From Lachnospiraceae bacterium (GTDB taxonomy: Bacteria; Bacillota; Clostridia; Lachnospirales; Lachnospiraceae), in contig CAAFZP010000128.1 of the NCBI GenBank assembly GCA_900767585.1, positions 1-19,576 on the forward strand: DNA of 19,576 nt, given 5' to 3'. Made by a program: the position numbers and the translations under genes. Of the stretch, positions 8,474 to 14,854 are shown piece after piece. Each line of letters opens with the position of its first letter. Within the stretch, counting starts at the first letter, position 1. The notes below the pieces were generated by a model. That model was given only the letters and a program-made list of their open reading frames with translations, was not told where the DNA came from and searched no databases.

Positions 8474-8623
8474 GGAATCAAAGAGTATAAAACATTTGTT
8501 GCCTGACAGATATATAGGGATGGCGGGTAATAAATAATTGTGTGCTGTCTGCGGATTGTTCCGATGAAAGTATGGAATTGAACCAGAGCAATCTGTTGGC
8601 AGTGAATAAATTAGGTGGTATAC
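8474..8623 (+). other. Unusual 150-base gap between atpD and atpC
   Basis: No plausible gene is present, since short ATG frames end within a few codons. Two segments can pair at long range: TGCC..ACAGAT (8500-8511) with ATCTGT..GGCA (8591-8601). A small hairpin, CGGA-TTGT-TCCG (8552-8563), lies inside. No run of T follows, so this is not an intrinsic terminator. It could be an RNA fold that tunes the amount of epsilon, or simply drift. Confidence 0.45.
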
Positions 8624-9025
8624 ATGGCAGAAAATAAAATGATGGTTCGTGTGATTGCGCCGGAACGGGTATTCTATGAAGGAGAGGTTTCCTTTCTGGA
8701 GTTTAATACGATTGAGGGCATCATCGGACTGTACCCAAAACATATACCTATGACGGTGGTTGTTGCACCGGGGGTTCTGAAAATCCGGGAAGATGGCGGA
8801 GACAAGGAAGCGGCATTGCATTCCGGATTTGCGGAGATCCTGGGCGATTCTGTCACAATTCTGGCAGAGTCGGTCGAATGGCCGGATGAAATCGACATTC
8901 ATCGTGCCGAGGAAGCAAAGATTCGTGCGGAGCGCCGTATCCATGACAACTCACAGGATATTGACCGGGCGGAACTTGCACTGAAACGTGCGATGCTTCG
9001 TCTGGAGATGACGAAGAAAGTGTAA
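8624..9025 (+). CDS. atpC: F-type ATP synthase subunit epsilon
   Basis: The 133-residue epsilon subunit attaches to gamma at the foot of the rotor and can inhibit ATP hydrolysis. It has the N-terminal beta-sandwich (RVIAPERVFYEGEV, GLYPKHIPM, SGFAEILGDSVTILAE) followed by a helical hairpin (about 90-133, EEAKIRAERRI...ALKRAMLRLEM). The start at MAENKMM is chosen because AGGTGG lies six bases upstream; an in-frame GTG three codons earlier falls inside that ribosome binding site. It is the last gene of the operon, followed 12 bases later by a terminator. Confidence 0.95.
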   Translation: MAENKMMVRVIAPERVFYEGEVSFLEFNTIEGIIGLYPKHIPMTVVVAPGVLKIREDGGDKEAALHSGFAEILGDSVTILAESVEWPDEIDIHRAEEAKIRAERRIHDNSQDIDRAELALKRAMLRLEMTKKV

Positions 9026-9037
9026 GACATTCAAAAC

Positions 9038-9102
9038 GTGTTCTGTATTTTTGATTTGATTATCATGCATGATAATCTATCAAGAGTACAGAACACTTTT
9101 TT
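9038..9102 (+). terminator. Intrinsic terminator of the ATP synthase operon
   Basis: GTGTTCTGTA (9038-9047) pairs perfectly with TACAGAACAC (9087-9096) and is followed by six T. Inside it, GATTATCATG-CATGATAATC (9058-9077) forms a second perfect stem. A long hairpin with a U-tract just after atpC is a textbook rho-independent terminator, unusually extended. Confidence 0.9.
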
Positions 9103-9120
9103 GTGTCTACGACTTTGGGG

Positions 9121-9371
9121 GAAGCAAGCAGGTTGGGTGAAAAGTGGTGGAACGGGAAAAATTCCCCAACCGGAAGCTAAGAGGAAGCAAGCAGGTTGGG
9201 TGAAAAGTGGTGGAACGGGAAAAACTCCCCAACCGGAAGCTGTGAGGAAGCAAGCAGGTTGGGTGAAAAACTCCAAATGGGAAGAAATCCCCCAACCGGA
9301 AAGGGTTGAGAATCAAGCGGATTGGGGGTAAAATAGTGAAACAAGAGAAAAACTCCAACTAGAGTGTGCGG
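9121..9371. repeat. 63-base tandem repeat with conserved hairpin stems
   Basis: Three units start at 9121, 9184 and 9247 (each begins GAAGCAAGCAGGTTGGG), and a fourth, degenerate unit starts near 9311. The first two are almost identical. Each unit holds an inverted repeat, GGTTGGG...CCCAACC, at 9131/9165, 9194/9228 and 9257/9291. Unit 3 has diverged strongly in the loop while both stem arms are intact, hinting at selection on structure. The 63-base period keeps frames open on both strands, giving 21-residue repeat ORFs (KQAGWVKSGGTGK on plus), but none has a ribosome binding site or a credible start. Confidence 0.85.
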
Positions 9372-9388
9372 AGCATTGCAAGTGGATG

Positions 9389-9461
9389 TGTCAAGTTTTC
9401 TATGAAAACTTGACATGCAGCGCCAGCCCTTTGCCGCAGGCAAACTTTAAATGGGCTGGTG
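9389..9461. other. Pair of strong hairpins upstream of the two-TM protein gene
   Basis: TGTCAAGTTTT (9389-9399) pairs perfectly with AAAACTTGACA (9405-9415) around a five-base loop. CGCCAGCCC (9421-9429) pairs with GGGCTGGTG (9453-9461, one G-T), enclosing TTTGCC/GGCAAA. They sit 11 bases before the ribosome binding site of the next gene, so they could be a leader structure or the end of a small repetitive element. No T-tract follows. Confidence 0.55.
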
Positions 9462-9485
9462 TTCCAAGTATGGGAGGAAGACGAT

Positions 9486-10388
9486 ATGAGAGAAAAAACG
9501 GATGAAGGTCAAAACAGGAATGAATTGGAAGCAAAGCTCAAATCCAAACAACGAACGTACAAGATATTGACAAAGCTTTGCTGGGTTTTCCTGCCTATGC
9601 TGGCAGCACCGTTTATTCCTGCATTCTGCGGGGCGGAAGACTCGACATGGACCTATCGGCTGACTGGGATTGCGGTTGTTTCCATTATGATTGGATTTGT
9701 CATAGCATTAATTGCTGCAAATATAGAGAAACAGATGAAGGAGCTGATTGGACAGTGTGCTGTGCGGGGCGTGTTGGAAGAACAGATGCACGTACTGGAA
9801 TATATGCCGACCGGGCATACGAACGAAGATTTCCTGAAGAACTGCAGGCTCCTGCCGGAATATAATGAAGTGACCGGTTCCGATTACTTCCATGCGATCT
9901 ACAGAGGTGCAGAGATTACGTACTGCGATCTTTGCCTGAGGTGGCGAAGCGACAACATGGATCCGAACAGACCGGGGGCATCTTCCGCAGTGACGCGATT
10001 CCAGGGACCGTTTGTGACCATAGTTCTTCCACATAATATAGACGGCGTGGTCCGGGTTATCGAGCGGAAAGGCAGGAAGAAGCCGGAGGATGCAATCCGG
10101 CTTGGAAATACAGATTTTGACCGGAGATTCACGACTTTGGCAACTGACGAGTCGCTTGCAGGTAGCATATTGCCACCGGATGCAATCCTCAGCATACTGC
10201 AGCTTCCGAAAGATACCTATTTGGAATTTGCGGGAAATCAGCTAGTTGCCGCAATATACAATGATGAGGACCTGTTCGAAATGAGGGATATCAATGTAAA
10301 CGATGGCTTGGACGAATATAAGGAGAAATGCCGCAAAGAACTCGCAGAACTGCTGCAGATATTCGATAATCTCATAGATATAATATAG
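9486..10388 (+). CDS. Two-TM membrane protein, DUF3137-like
   Basis: A 300-residue protein with a short charged N-terminus, two membrane segments (about 30-48 and 58-79), and a large soluble domain of about 220 residues. The soluble part has GSDYF...YRGAEITYCDLCL (131-151), FQGPFVTIVLP (172-182) and a helical C-terminus. This pattern resembles DUF3137 membrane proteins of unknown function, but the match is from memory. GGGAGG eight bases before the ATG fixes the start; the frame extends upstream to a GTG at 9459 inside a hairpin, which I reject. It stands alone on its strand between repeat-rich stretches, with no evident partner. Confidence 0.75.
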   Translation: MREKTDEGQNRNELEAKLKSKQRTYKILTKLCWVFLPMLAAPFIPAFCGAEDSTWTYRLTGIAVVSIMIGFVIALIAANIEKQMKELIGQCAVRGVLEEQMHVLEYMPTGHTNEDFLKNCRLLPEYNEVTGSDYFHAIYRGAEITYCDLCLRWRSDNMDPNRPGASSAVTRFQGPFVTIVLPHNIDGVVRVIERKGRKKPEDAIRLGNTDFDRRFTTLATDESLAGSILPPDAILSILQLPKDTYLEFAGNQLVAAIYNDEDLFEMRDINVNDGLDEYKEKCRKELAELLQIFDNLIDII

Positions 10389-10526
10389 AGATGACATATC
10401 AGTCTTTATCGGAAGTAAAAGGAGAGTAGAAGATTAGTATAATCATGGCGAAGTAATGCATATAAGCAGGAGGTCGGCAGACAGATAATTGCGATGTAAA
10501 AAATAATATAAAGGTTGCAGATCAAT

Positions 10527-10871
10527 AATTTTCATATAGGGTATCAGATAGTAAAAAGGTACTCATGAAAGATATGATATGTTTGCAGTTTTAGAATTAA
10601 TTAGTGCCCCTTCATATATAAGCAATGCTTGAACAGGACGTTCAAGCAAGTTGCCACTGAGCCATGGATGGCGAGCGGAGGGCGCATAGGAATCTGCGAT
10701 TCCTATTTAGGATGCGCCCGACAACCTGCCGCCGAGCAACGCGAGGGGGCGATTCCCGGGCTGCGGTTGCGTATATTGTCCAAGTATAAATTAGGGGCAC
10801 TTAATAATTCTTAACTGCAATACATTATATCTTCATGAATACCTTTTTCTATGATACCCTATATGAAAATT
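10527..10871. mobile_element. Fold-back (MITE-like) element with structured core
   Basis: Two long imperfect inverted arms (10527-10611 and 10793-10871) match along about 80 bases. The outermost 20 bases (beginning AATTTTCATATAGGG) match perfectly and the inner ends share GTGCCCCT/AGGGGCAC. Small gaps separate matched blocks such as TCATGAA and GCAGTT. The arms are AT-rich, while the core is GC-rich with perfect hairpins: GCTTGAAC/GTTCAAGC (10627-10647), GGGCGCA+TAGGAATC with GATTCCTA+TGCGCCC (10680-10719), and CAACC..GCC with GGC..GGTTG (10722-10769). No protein is encoded and no target-site duplication is obvious. It lies between convergent genes and would also block transcription from both sides. 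The 138 bases before it (10389-10526) show no gene. Confidence 0.65.
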
Positions 10872-10921
10872 GTATACTCCCAAACTCTTCATCTACTAAA
10901 AATCGCAATTTTCGTCCGTCA

Positions 10922-11818
10922 TCAACTAAATTTATCCATCAGTTTCCCGAACTTCTCGATCTTGCTCATTGTATCATTTCTGGCGGCTGCCGAACCTGTC
11001 TTTCCCTCGGAAGCTGTCTCGCTTGCATTCTGCGGGCTGCTGACACCTGCGGAACCACCGGTTTCCAATACCGGTGCAAGCCAGATCTTGCCGGAACCAC
11101 GGTATACATTGACCAGACCTTCACCGGATACGGCAGAGCCAACCAGAGATTTGGAAGATTTCTCAACCGTGAAATCCAGAGAGGATGACCATGCAATTGC
11201 CATGTTGCCATCAATCTTCATCATATCGTTGTCAAGTACAACCTCGATAATCTCATTTCTTGGAACGATGCTTTCTAAAGCACAGATACCTGTACCATTC
11301 AAACTCAGATTGAATAATCCTTCACCACCGAATACAGCAGAAGAGAGGTTGCTTCTTGCAACAACCTTTTGAGTAATCGTGTTATCACATGCGAGGAACA
11401 ATCCGTCATCCAAAACTACACTGCCTCCCCATTCCTGCAGATTTGTGAGCAGGATGTGACGGTAGGTTGGCTCTAACATGACCTGACCATAACCGGTGTA
11501 GATGGGCTTGGCAACCGTCTCTTTGGTAACTGCAGCTTTGGCCATACCGCTTAAGAAGCCGCCAACACCTTTGACGCCGCTCTCCATCTGAACCTGACCG
11601 GATATCCACTGCATGGCACCCGCCTGGATAGTGTAGCCATTTCCGTTCAGATTAAGCAGAAGCTGACGTTTGTTAACATTCATGCGGGACATGTAGTACT
11701 GCAGCTTCGAGGTAGATGGGCTGACGCTCATATCCTGCACATATTCCAGTACCTGCATGCCGCCAAGCGCAGAGGTAACCTGTACATTTGTGTTATTTAA
11801 TAAGCTTTGACTTACCAT
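10922..11818 (-). CDS. AIM24-family protein, second paralogue
   Basis: A 298-residue member of the AIM24 (DUF124) family, beta-rich proteins of unknown biochemical role related to a yeast mitochondrial factor. Family features are SVSPSTSKLQYYMSRMNVN, QAGAMQW (65-71), GYGQVMLEPTYRHILL (109-124), GGEGLFNLSLNGTG (164-177) and GSAVSGEGLVNVYRGSG (227-243). A Gly/Ser/Ala-rich tail (about 251-298) ending in a charged helix is absent from its neighbour. The start follows GGGGGAGGG, which reaches the stop of the upstream paralogue 16 bases away, so the two should be co-translated. The pair arose by duplication. Confidence 0.85.
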   Translation of the reverse strand: MVSQSLLNNTNVQVTSALGGMQVLEYVQDMSVSPSTSKLQYYMSRMNVNKRQLLLNLNGNGYTIQAGAMQWISGQVQMESGVKGVGGFLSGMAKAAVTKETVAKPIYTGYGQVMLEPTYRHILLTNLQEWGGSVVLDDGLFLACDNTITQKVVARSNLSSAVFGGEGLFNLSLNGTGICALESIVPRNEIIEVVLDNDMMKIDGNMAIAWSSSLDFTVEKSSKSLVGSAVSGEGLVNVYRGSGKIWLAPVLETGGSAGVSSPQNASETASEGKTGSAAARNDTMSKIEKFGKLMDKFS

Positions 11819-11834
11819 ATATGTACCCTCCCCC

Positions 11835-12587
11835 TTATGCGGTTGGTGCCATCAGAATCGAACCGGTACCACGATATACATTGACCAGTCCTTCGCCGGA
11901 TACGGCAGAACCAATCAGAGACTTTGAAGATTTTTCAACCGTGAAGCTAAGAGAGCCGGACCATGCGATTGCCATATTTCCGTCGATCTTAACTTCGTCA
12001 TCCTGCAGATTGAACATGATAAGCTCCTGCTGTGGAACTGGGCTTTCCAAAACTGCGATACCCTGTCCGGAAAGGCTCAGGTTGAATAACCCTTCTCCGC
12101 CGAGCGCAGCAGAGGAAAGTGTCTTACGACTGACAACCTTATGCTGCAATGTGCTGTCACAGGCAAGGAATAAACCATCCTCGAGTACGATCTGCCCCCA
12201 CTGTGCCACATCGACAAGCAGGATGTGCTTGTAGGTTGGCTCTAACATAACATAACCCTGACCGGTGTATTCCGGTTTGGACATTGTCTCACCGGTTACG
12301 GCTGCACCGAGTGCTTTGCCGAGGAAATTACCGGCACTTACACCGGACTGCATGGATACATTTCCGAGCATCCACTGCATCGCACCTGCCTGCAGCTTGC
12401 ACGATGTGTTGTTTAATTCGACTAAGACCTGACGACGTCGTACATTCATCTCTGCAGAAAAATAAGCAGTTTCTGCATTGTACGGAGACACGGACAGATC
12501 TTTCTGATGCTCGAAGACACGGTACTGTCCGAGCTGGTTGATGCATTGCATGTTCTCGTTGTTAAATAGATTGTTGATACTAAACAT
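11835..12587 (-). CDS. AIM24-family protein, first paralogue
   Basis: A 250-residue AIM24 (DUF124) protein, close to the family's minimal length. It shares the body of the downstream paralogue: SVSPYNAETAYFSAEMNV, QAGAMQW, GQGYVMLEPTYKHILL, GGEGLFNLSLSGQG and GSAVSGEGLVNVYRGTG. It ends right after this last block (ILMAPTA), without the tail of its partner. TAAGGAGGTA precedes the ATG. It follows the sensor kinase gene by 57 bases on the same strand with no obvious terminator between, so it may be read from the same transcript. No signal peptide or membrane helix is seen. The function is unknown. Confidence 0.85.
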   Translation of the reverse strand: MFSINNLFNNENMQCINQLGQYRVFEHQKDLSVSPYNAETAYFSAEMNVRRRQVLVELNNTSCKLQAGAMQWMLGNVSMQSGVSAGNFLGKALGAAVTGETMSKPEYTGQGYVMLEPTYKHILLVDVAQWGQIVLEDGLFLACDSTLQHKVVSRKTLSSAALGGEGLFNLSLSGQGIAVLESPVPQQELIMFNLQDDEVKIDGNMAIAWSGSLSFTVEKSSKSLIGSAVSGEGLVNVYRGTGSILMAPTA

Positions 12588-12644
12588 AAATACCTCCTTA
12601 TATCCGGCCCCATAATTTGCCCCAGGCAGAGACCGGTAACCCTC

Positions 12645-14084
12645 TTATGATGACTGCTCCGATTCTGTTGCCGCCTTCGACAGCGAGAATGTAAACTCAC
12701 TTCCGACACCTTCCGTGCTGACGACATTGATATTCTCATTGTGTGCTTTGATGATTTCTTTGGTAATCGCAAGCCCGAGTCCTGTGCCCTGCTTGTCCTT
12801 GCCGCGGGACCGGTCCGCTTTATAAAAACGTACCCATACACGGTTCAAAGAATCCTTCGGAATTCCGCATCCTTCATCTTTTACAGATACAAAAATTTTA
12901 TCATGTTTTTCTGTCAATGTCACGTAAATTGATTTGCCGTTTGGTGTAAATTTAAGCGCGTTATCCAGCAGATTGTAGATGACCTGCTCAATCTTTGTCT
13001 TGTCCGCATGGACGGTCGAATGTTCCGTGTGATTGTTTAACCGGATGGCAATCTGTTTCTCGATGCAGCGCCCTTCGAAGGAGTTGATAGCAGACAAAAC
13101 AAGCTCGACGATATCAAAATCTTTGCAAACGAGCCAGATACCGTAGGAGTCGTAATCGTTTAATTCCAGCAGGCTTGACGTGAGCTTCGTCAGCCGGTTC
13201 GTCTGCTGTACGACGATATCTAAGTAGTGACTTTGCTTCTCCGGCGGGATCGTCCCATCCTGGATTGCTTCGATATATCCCTTGATCGAAGTGAGCGGAG
13301 AACGGAAATCGTGCGAGATATTTGAGATAAATGCTTTTCGGTAATCATCCAGTTTGGAAAGCTCGGAAGCCATATATTCCAGTGTGGAAGCGAGCTGCCC
13401 GATTTCATCGCTCGAATGAATGTCCATCGGCGTGTCAAAATTTCCGGTCGAATACTGTTCGGCAATCGCGTTGATCTTCCGGATTGGCCGCATGATTTTA
13501 CCGGATACGATTCCAAGCAGCGCGAACGATGCAATAATCATAACAAGATAAGGAACGTAAATAAGCTTGACAATCTTCTGCTGGATATTGTGCAGCTGTT
13601 CGACGGTAGAATGAATCAGAATCATGCCGTTTGGGTTGTTATTTGTACGGATTGGGATAGCAACCGAGATGACATCATCTTTAAATGTGTCGAAGAAATC
13701 ACCATTGAACGACTGCGCGGTATACAAGTCAAAATCCGGGTTGACCAGAAAGATATTCCGCGGGTTTCCGGGGTGGCCTTCTGCATTTGCAAATCCATAG
13801 ATAACGCCTTTGGTGTCAGTAACCCAGATACTTGCATTCAATGTTTTCGCATAATATTGCAAGCTTTGTTGAAGATCCGCCTCTGAATATATGCCCTGCA
13901 CATAGCCGGTAATTGTCTGGTCTGCAATCAAAAATGCTTCATTTGTCAGAACTTCGGTGCGTTCGTCCACGAGCATATTCCGTGTGACGCGCGAGGCGTA
14001 GAGGACGATAAAAGCGAAGCAGATCGTGAAGATTGCAAGGAAAGTTATGAAGATTTTATCAAATAGAGAATGTTTTAATGTCAT
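12645..14084 (-). CDS. Membrane sensor histidine kinase with HAMP domain
   Basis: A 479-residue class I sensor kinase. TM1 (about 11-29) and TM2 (about 172-194) enclose an extracytoplasmic domain of about 140 residues that looks PAS/CACHE-like (IWVTDTKGVIYGFAN). A HAMP domain follows (about 195-247), then HisKA with the phospho-acceptor His258 in FISNISHDFRSPLTSIKGY, and the ATPase domain with N-box NLLDNALKF (371-379), G1 DEGCGIP (403-409) and G2 GTGLGLAI (433-440). The ATG directly follows the regulator's TAA stop, so the two form a coupled pair. The signal sensed cannot be read from sequence; the architecture is common to cell-envelope kinases of Firmicutes. Confidence 0.95.
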   Translation of the reverse strand: MTLKHSLFDKIFITFLAIFTICFAFIVLYASRVTRNMLVDERTEVLTNEAFLIADQTITGYVQGIYSEADLQQSLQYYAKTLNASIWVTDTKGVIYGFANAEGHPGNPRNIFLVNPDFDLYTAQSFNGDFFDTFKDDVISVAIPIRTNNNPNGMILIHSTVEQLHNIQQKIVKLIYVPYLVMIIASFALLGIVSGKIMRPIRKINAIAEQYSTGNFDTPMDIHSSDEIGQLASTLEYMASELSKLDDYRKAFISNISHDFRSPLTSIKGYIEAIQDGTIPPEKQSHYLDIVVQQTNRLTKLTSSLLELNDYDSYGIWLVCKDFDIVELVLSAINSFEGRCIEKQIAIRLNNHTEHSTVHADKTKIEQVIYNLLDNALKFTPNGKSIYVTLTEKHDKIFVSVKDEGCGIPKDSLNRVWVRFYKADRSRGKDKQGTGLGLAITKEIIKAHNENINVVSTEGVGSEFTFSLSKAATESEQSS

Positions 14085-14813
14085 TTATTTTACCTCGAAT
14101 TTGTACCCCTTACCCCAAACGGTTGCAATCGACCAATTGTGACGCTCCTCGATTTTCTCACGCAGACGTTTGATGTGCACGTCGACAGTACGCGAATCCC
14201 CTGCGTACTCATAATCCCAGAGACGGTCAAGCAGCTGGTCGCGCGTGAATACCTGGTTTGGACGTTTGGCAAGAAAATACAAAAGCTCGAGCTCTTTTGG
14301 CGGCATCTCGATGGAGTTCCCATCCACGGTTACCGTGTAATTTGTCATATTGATGAGCAAACCTTCGTATTCCACGAATTCTCCCTGGTGATCGGTGACT
14401 TCTGCGATGCTTGGTGCTGTGACAGAAGAATTGATGACCGGAACGGTCGCAGTCCGACGCAAAACCGCCTTGACTCTTGCGACAAGCTCATTGGAATCAA
14501 ACGGTTTGATCATATAGTCGTCGGCGCCGAGTTTCAAGCCAAGCACTTTGTCAAACACTTCTCCTTTGGCCGACAACATAATAATCGGCGTCTGGCGCGT
14601 CTTGCGGATTTCTGTACATACCTCGTAGCCGTCGATATCCGGAAGCATGATGTCAAGCAGAATCAGATCCGGGTTAAATGTCGTTGTGAGAGAAATGGCA
14701 TCCCTGCCGGTGTAGGCAATTTCGGTTGCAAAACATTCCTTGATCAGATACAGAGAAATAAGCTCTGCGATATTTTCATCGTCATCGACGATTAAGATTC
14801 GTTGTTTTTCCAT
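14085..14813 (-). CDS. OmpR/PhoB-family response regulator
   Basis: A 242-residue two-domain regulator. The receiver (about 4-118) has the acidic pocket Asp10-Asp12, phospho-acceptor Asp54 in LILLDIMLPD, Ser81 and Lys103 in MIKPFD. The winged-helix DNA-binding domain (about 145-242) shows PPKELELLYFLAKRPNQVFTRDQLLDRLWDY and SRTVDVHIKRLREKIE, the recognition helix. An extended linker (about 119-145) joins them. The ribosome binding site is CAGGAGGG. It lies 41 bases after mutS2 and is coupled to the kinase gene that follows. Target genes are not evident; the adjacent AIM24 pair is a reasonable guess. Confidence 0.95.
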   Translation of the reverse strand: MEKQRILIVDDDENIAELISLYLIKECFATEIAYTGRDAISLTTTFNPDLILLDIMLPDIDGYEVCTEIRKTRQTPIIMLSAKGEVFDKVLGLKLGADDYMIKPFDSNELVARVKAVLRRTATVPVINSSVTAPSIAEVTDHQGEFVEYEGLLINMTNYTVTVDGNSIEMPPKELELLYFLAKRPNQVFTRDQLLDRLWDYEYAGDSRTVDVHIKRLREKIEERHNWSIATVWGKGYKFEVK

Positions 14814-14831
14814 AAACCCTCCTGTTTCCTG

Positions 14832-14853
14832 TCACCACGCGATAGCGTGATGA
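14832..14853 (-). other. Hairpin between mutS2 and the response regulator gene
   Basis: CACGC-GATA-GCGTG with outer TCA/TGA pairs forms a compact stem just after the mutS2 stop. No T-tract follows on the minus strand, so it is unlikely to terminate. It may stabilise the mutS2 end or act as a processing site in a mutS2-regulator-kinase transcript. Confidence 0.4.
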
Positions 14854-14854
14854 T

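Noticed and set aside
9038..9331. Plus-strand ORF of 97 codons with 21-residue repeats (KQAGWVKSGGTGK...)
   Set aside because: It would start at a GTG inside the terminator stem with no ribosome binding site. The open frame is explained by a 63-base repeat, a multiple of three. Minus-strand frames over the same repeats are open for the same reason.
9121..9371. CRISPR array
   Set aside because: Units are contiguous 63-base tandem repeats without unique spacers, and no cas genes are present.
9459..9485. Nine-codon upstream extension (GTG start) of the two-TM protein gene
   Set aside because: The GTG lies inside a hairpin arm, and GGGAGG is correctly spaced for the ATG at 9486 instead.
10594..10810. 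Shorter element bounded only by the 18-base inverted ends around GTGCCCCT
   Set aside because: The inverted match continues outward to 10527 and 10871, so the short version is only the inner part of a larger fold-back.
10629..10814. 61-codon plus-strand ORF inside the fold-back element
   Set aside because: It spans the hairpin core and one arm, lacks a ribosome binding site, and its sequence is explained by the inverted structure.
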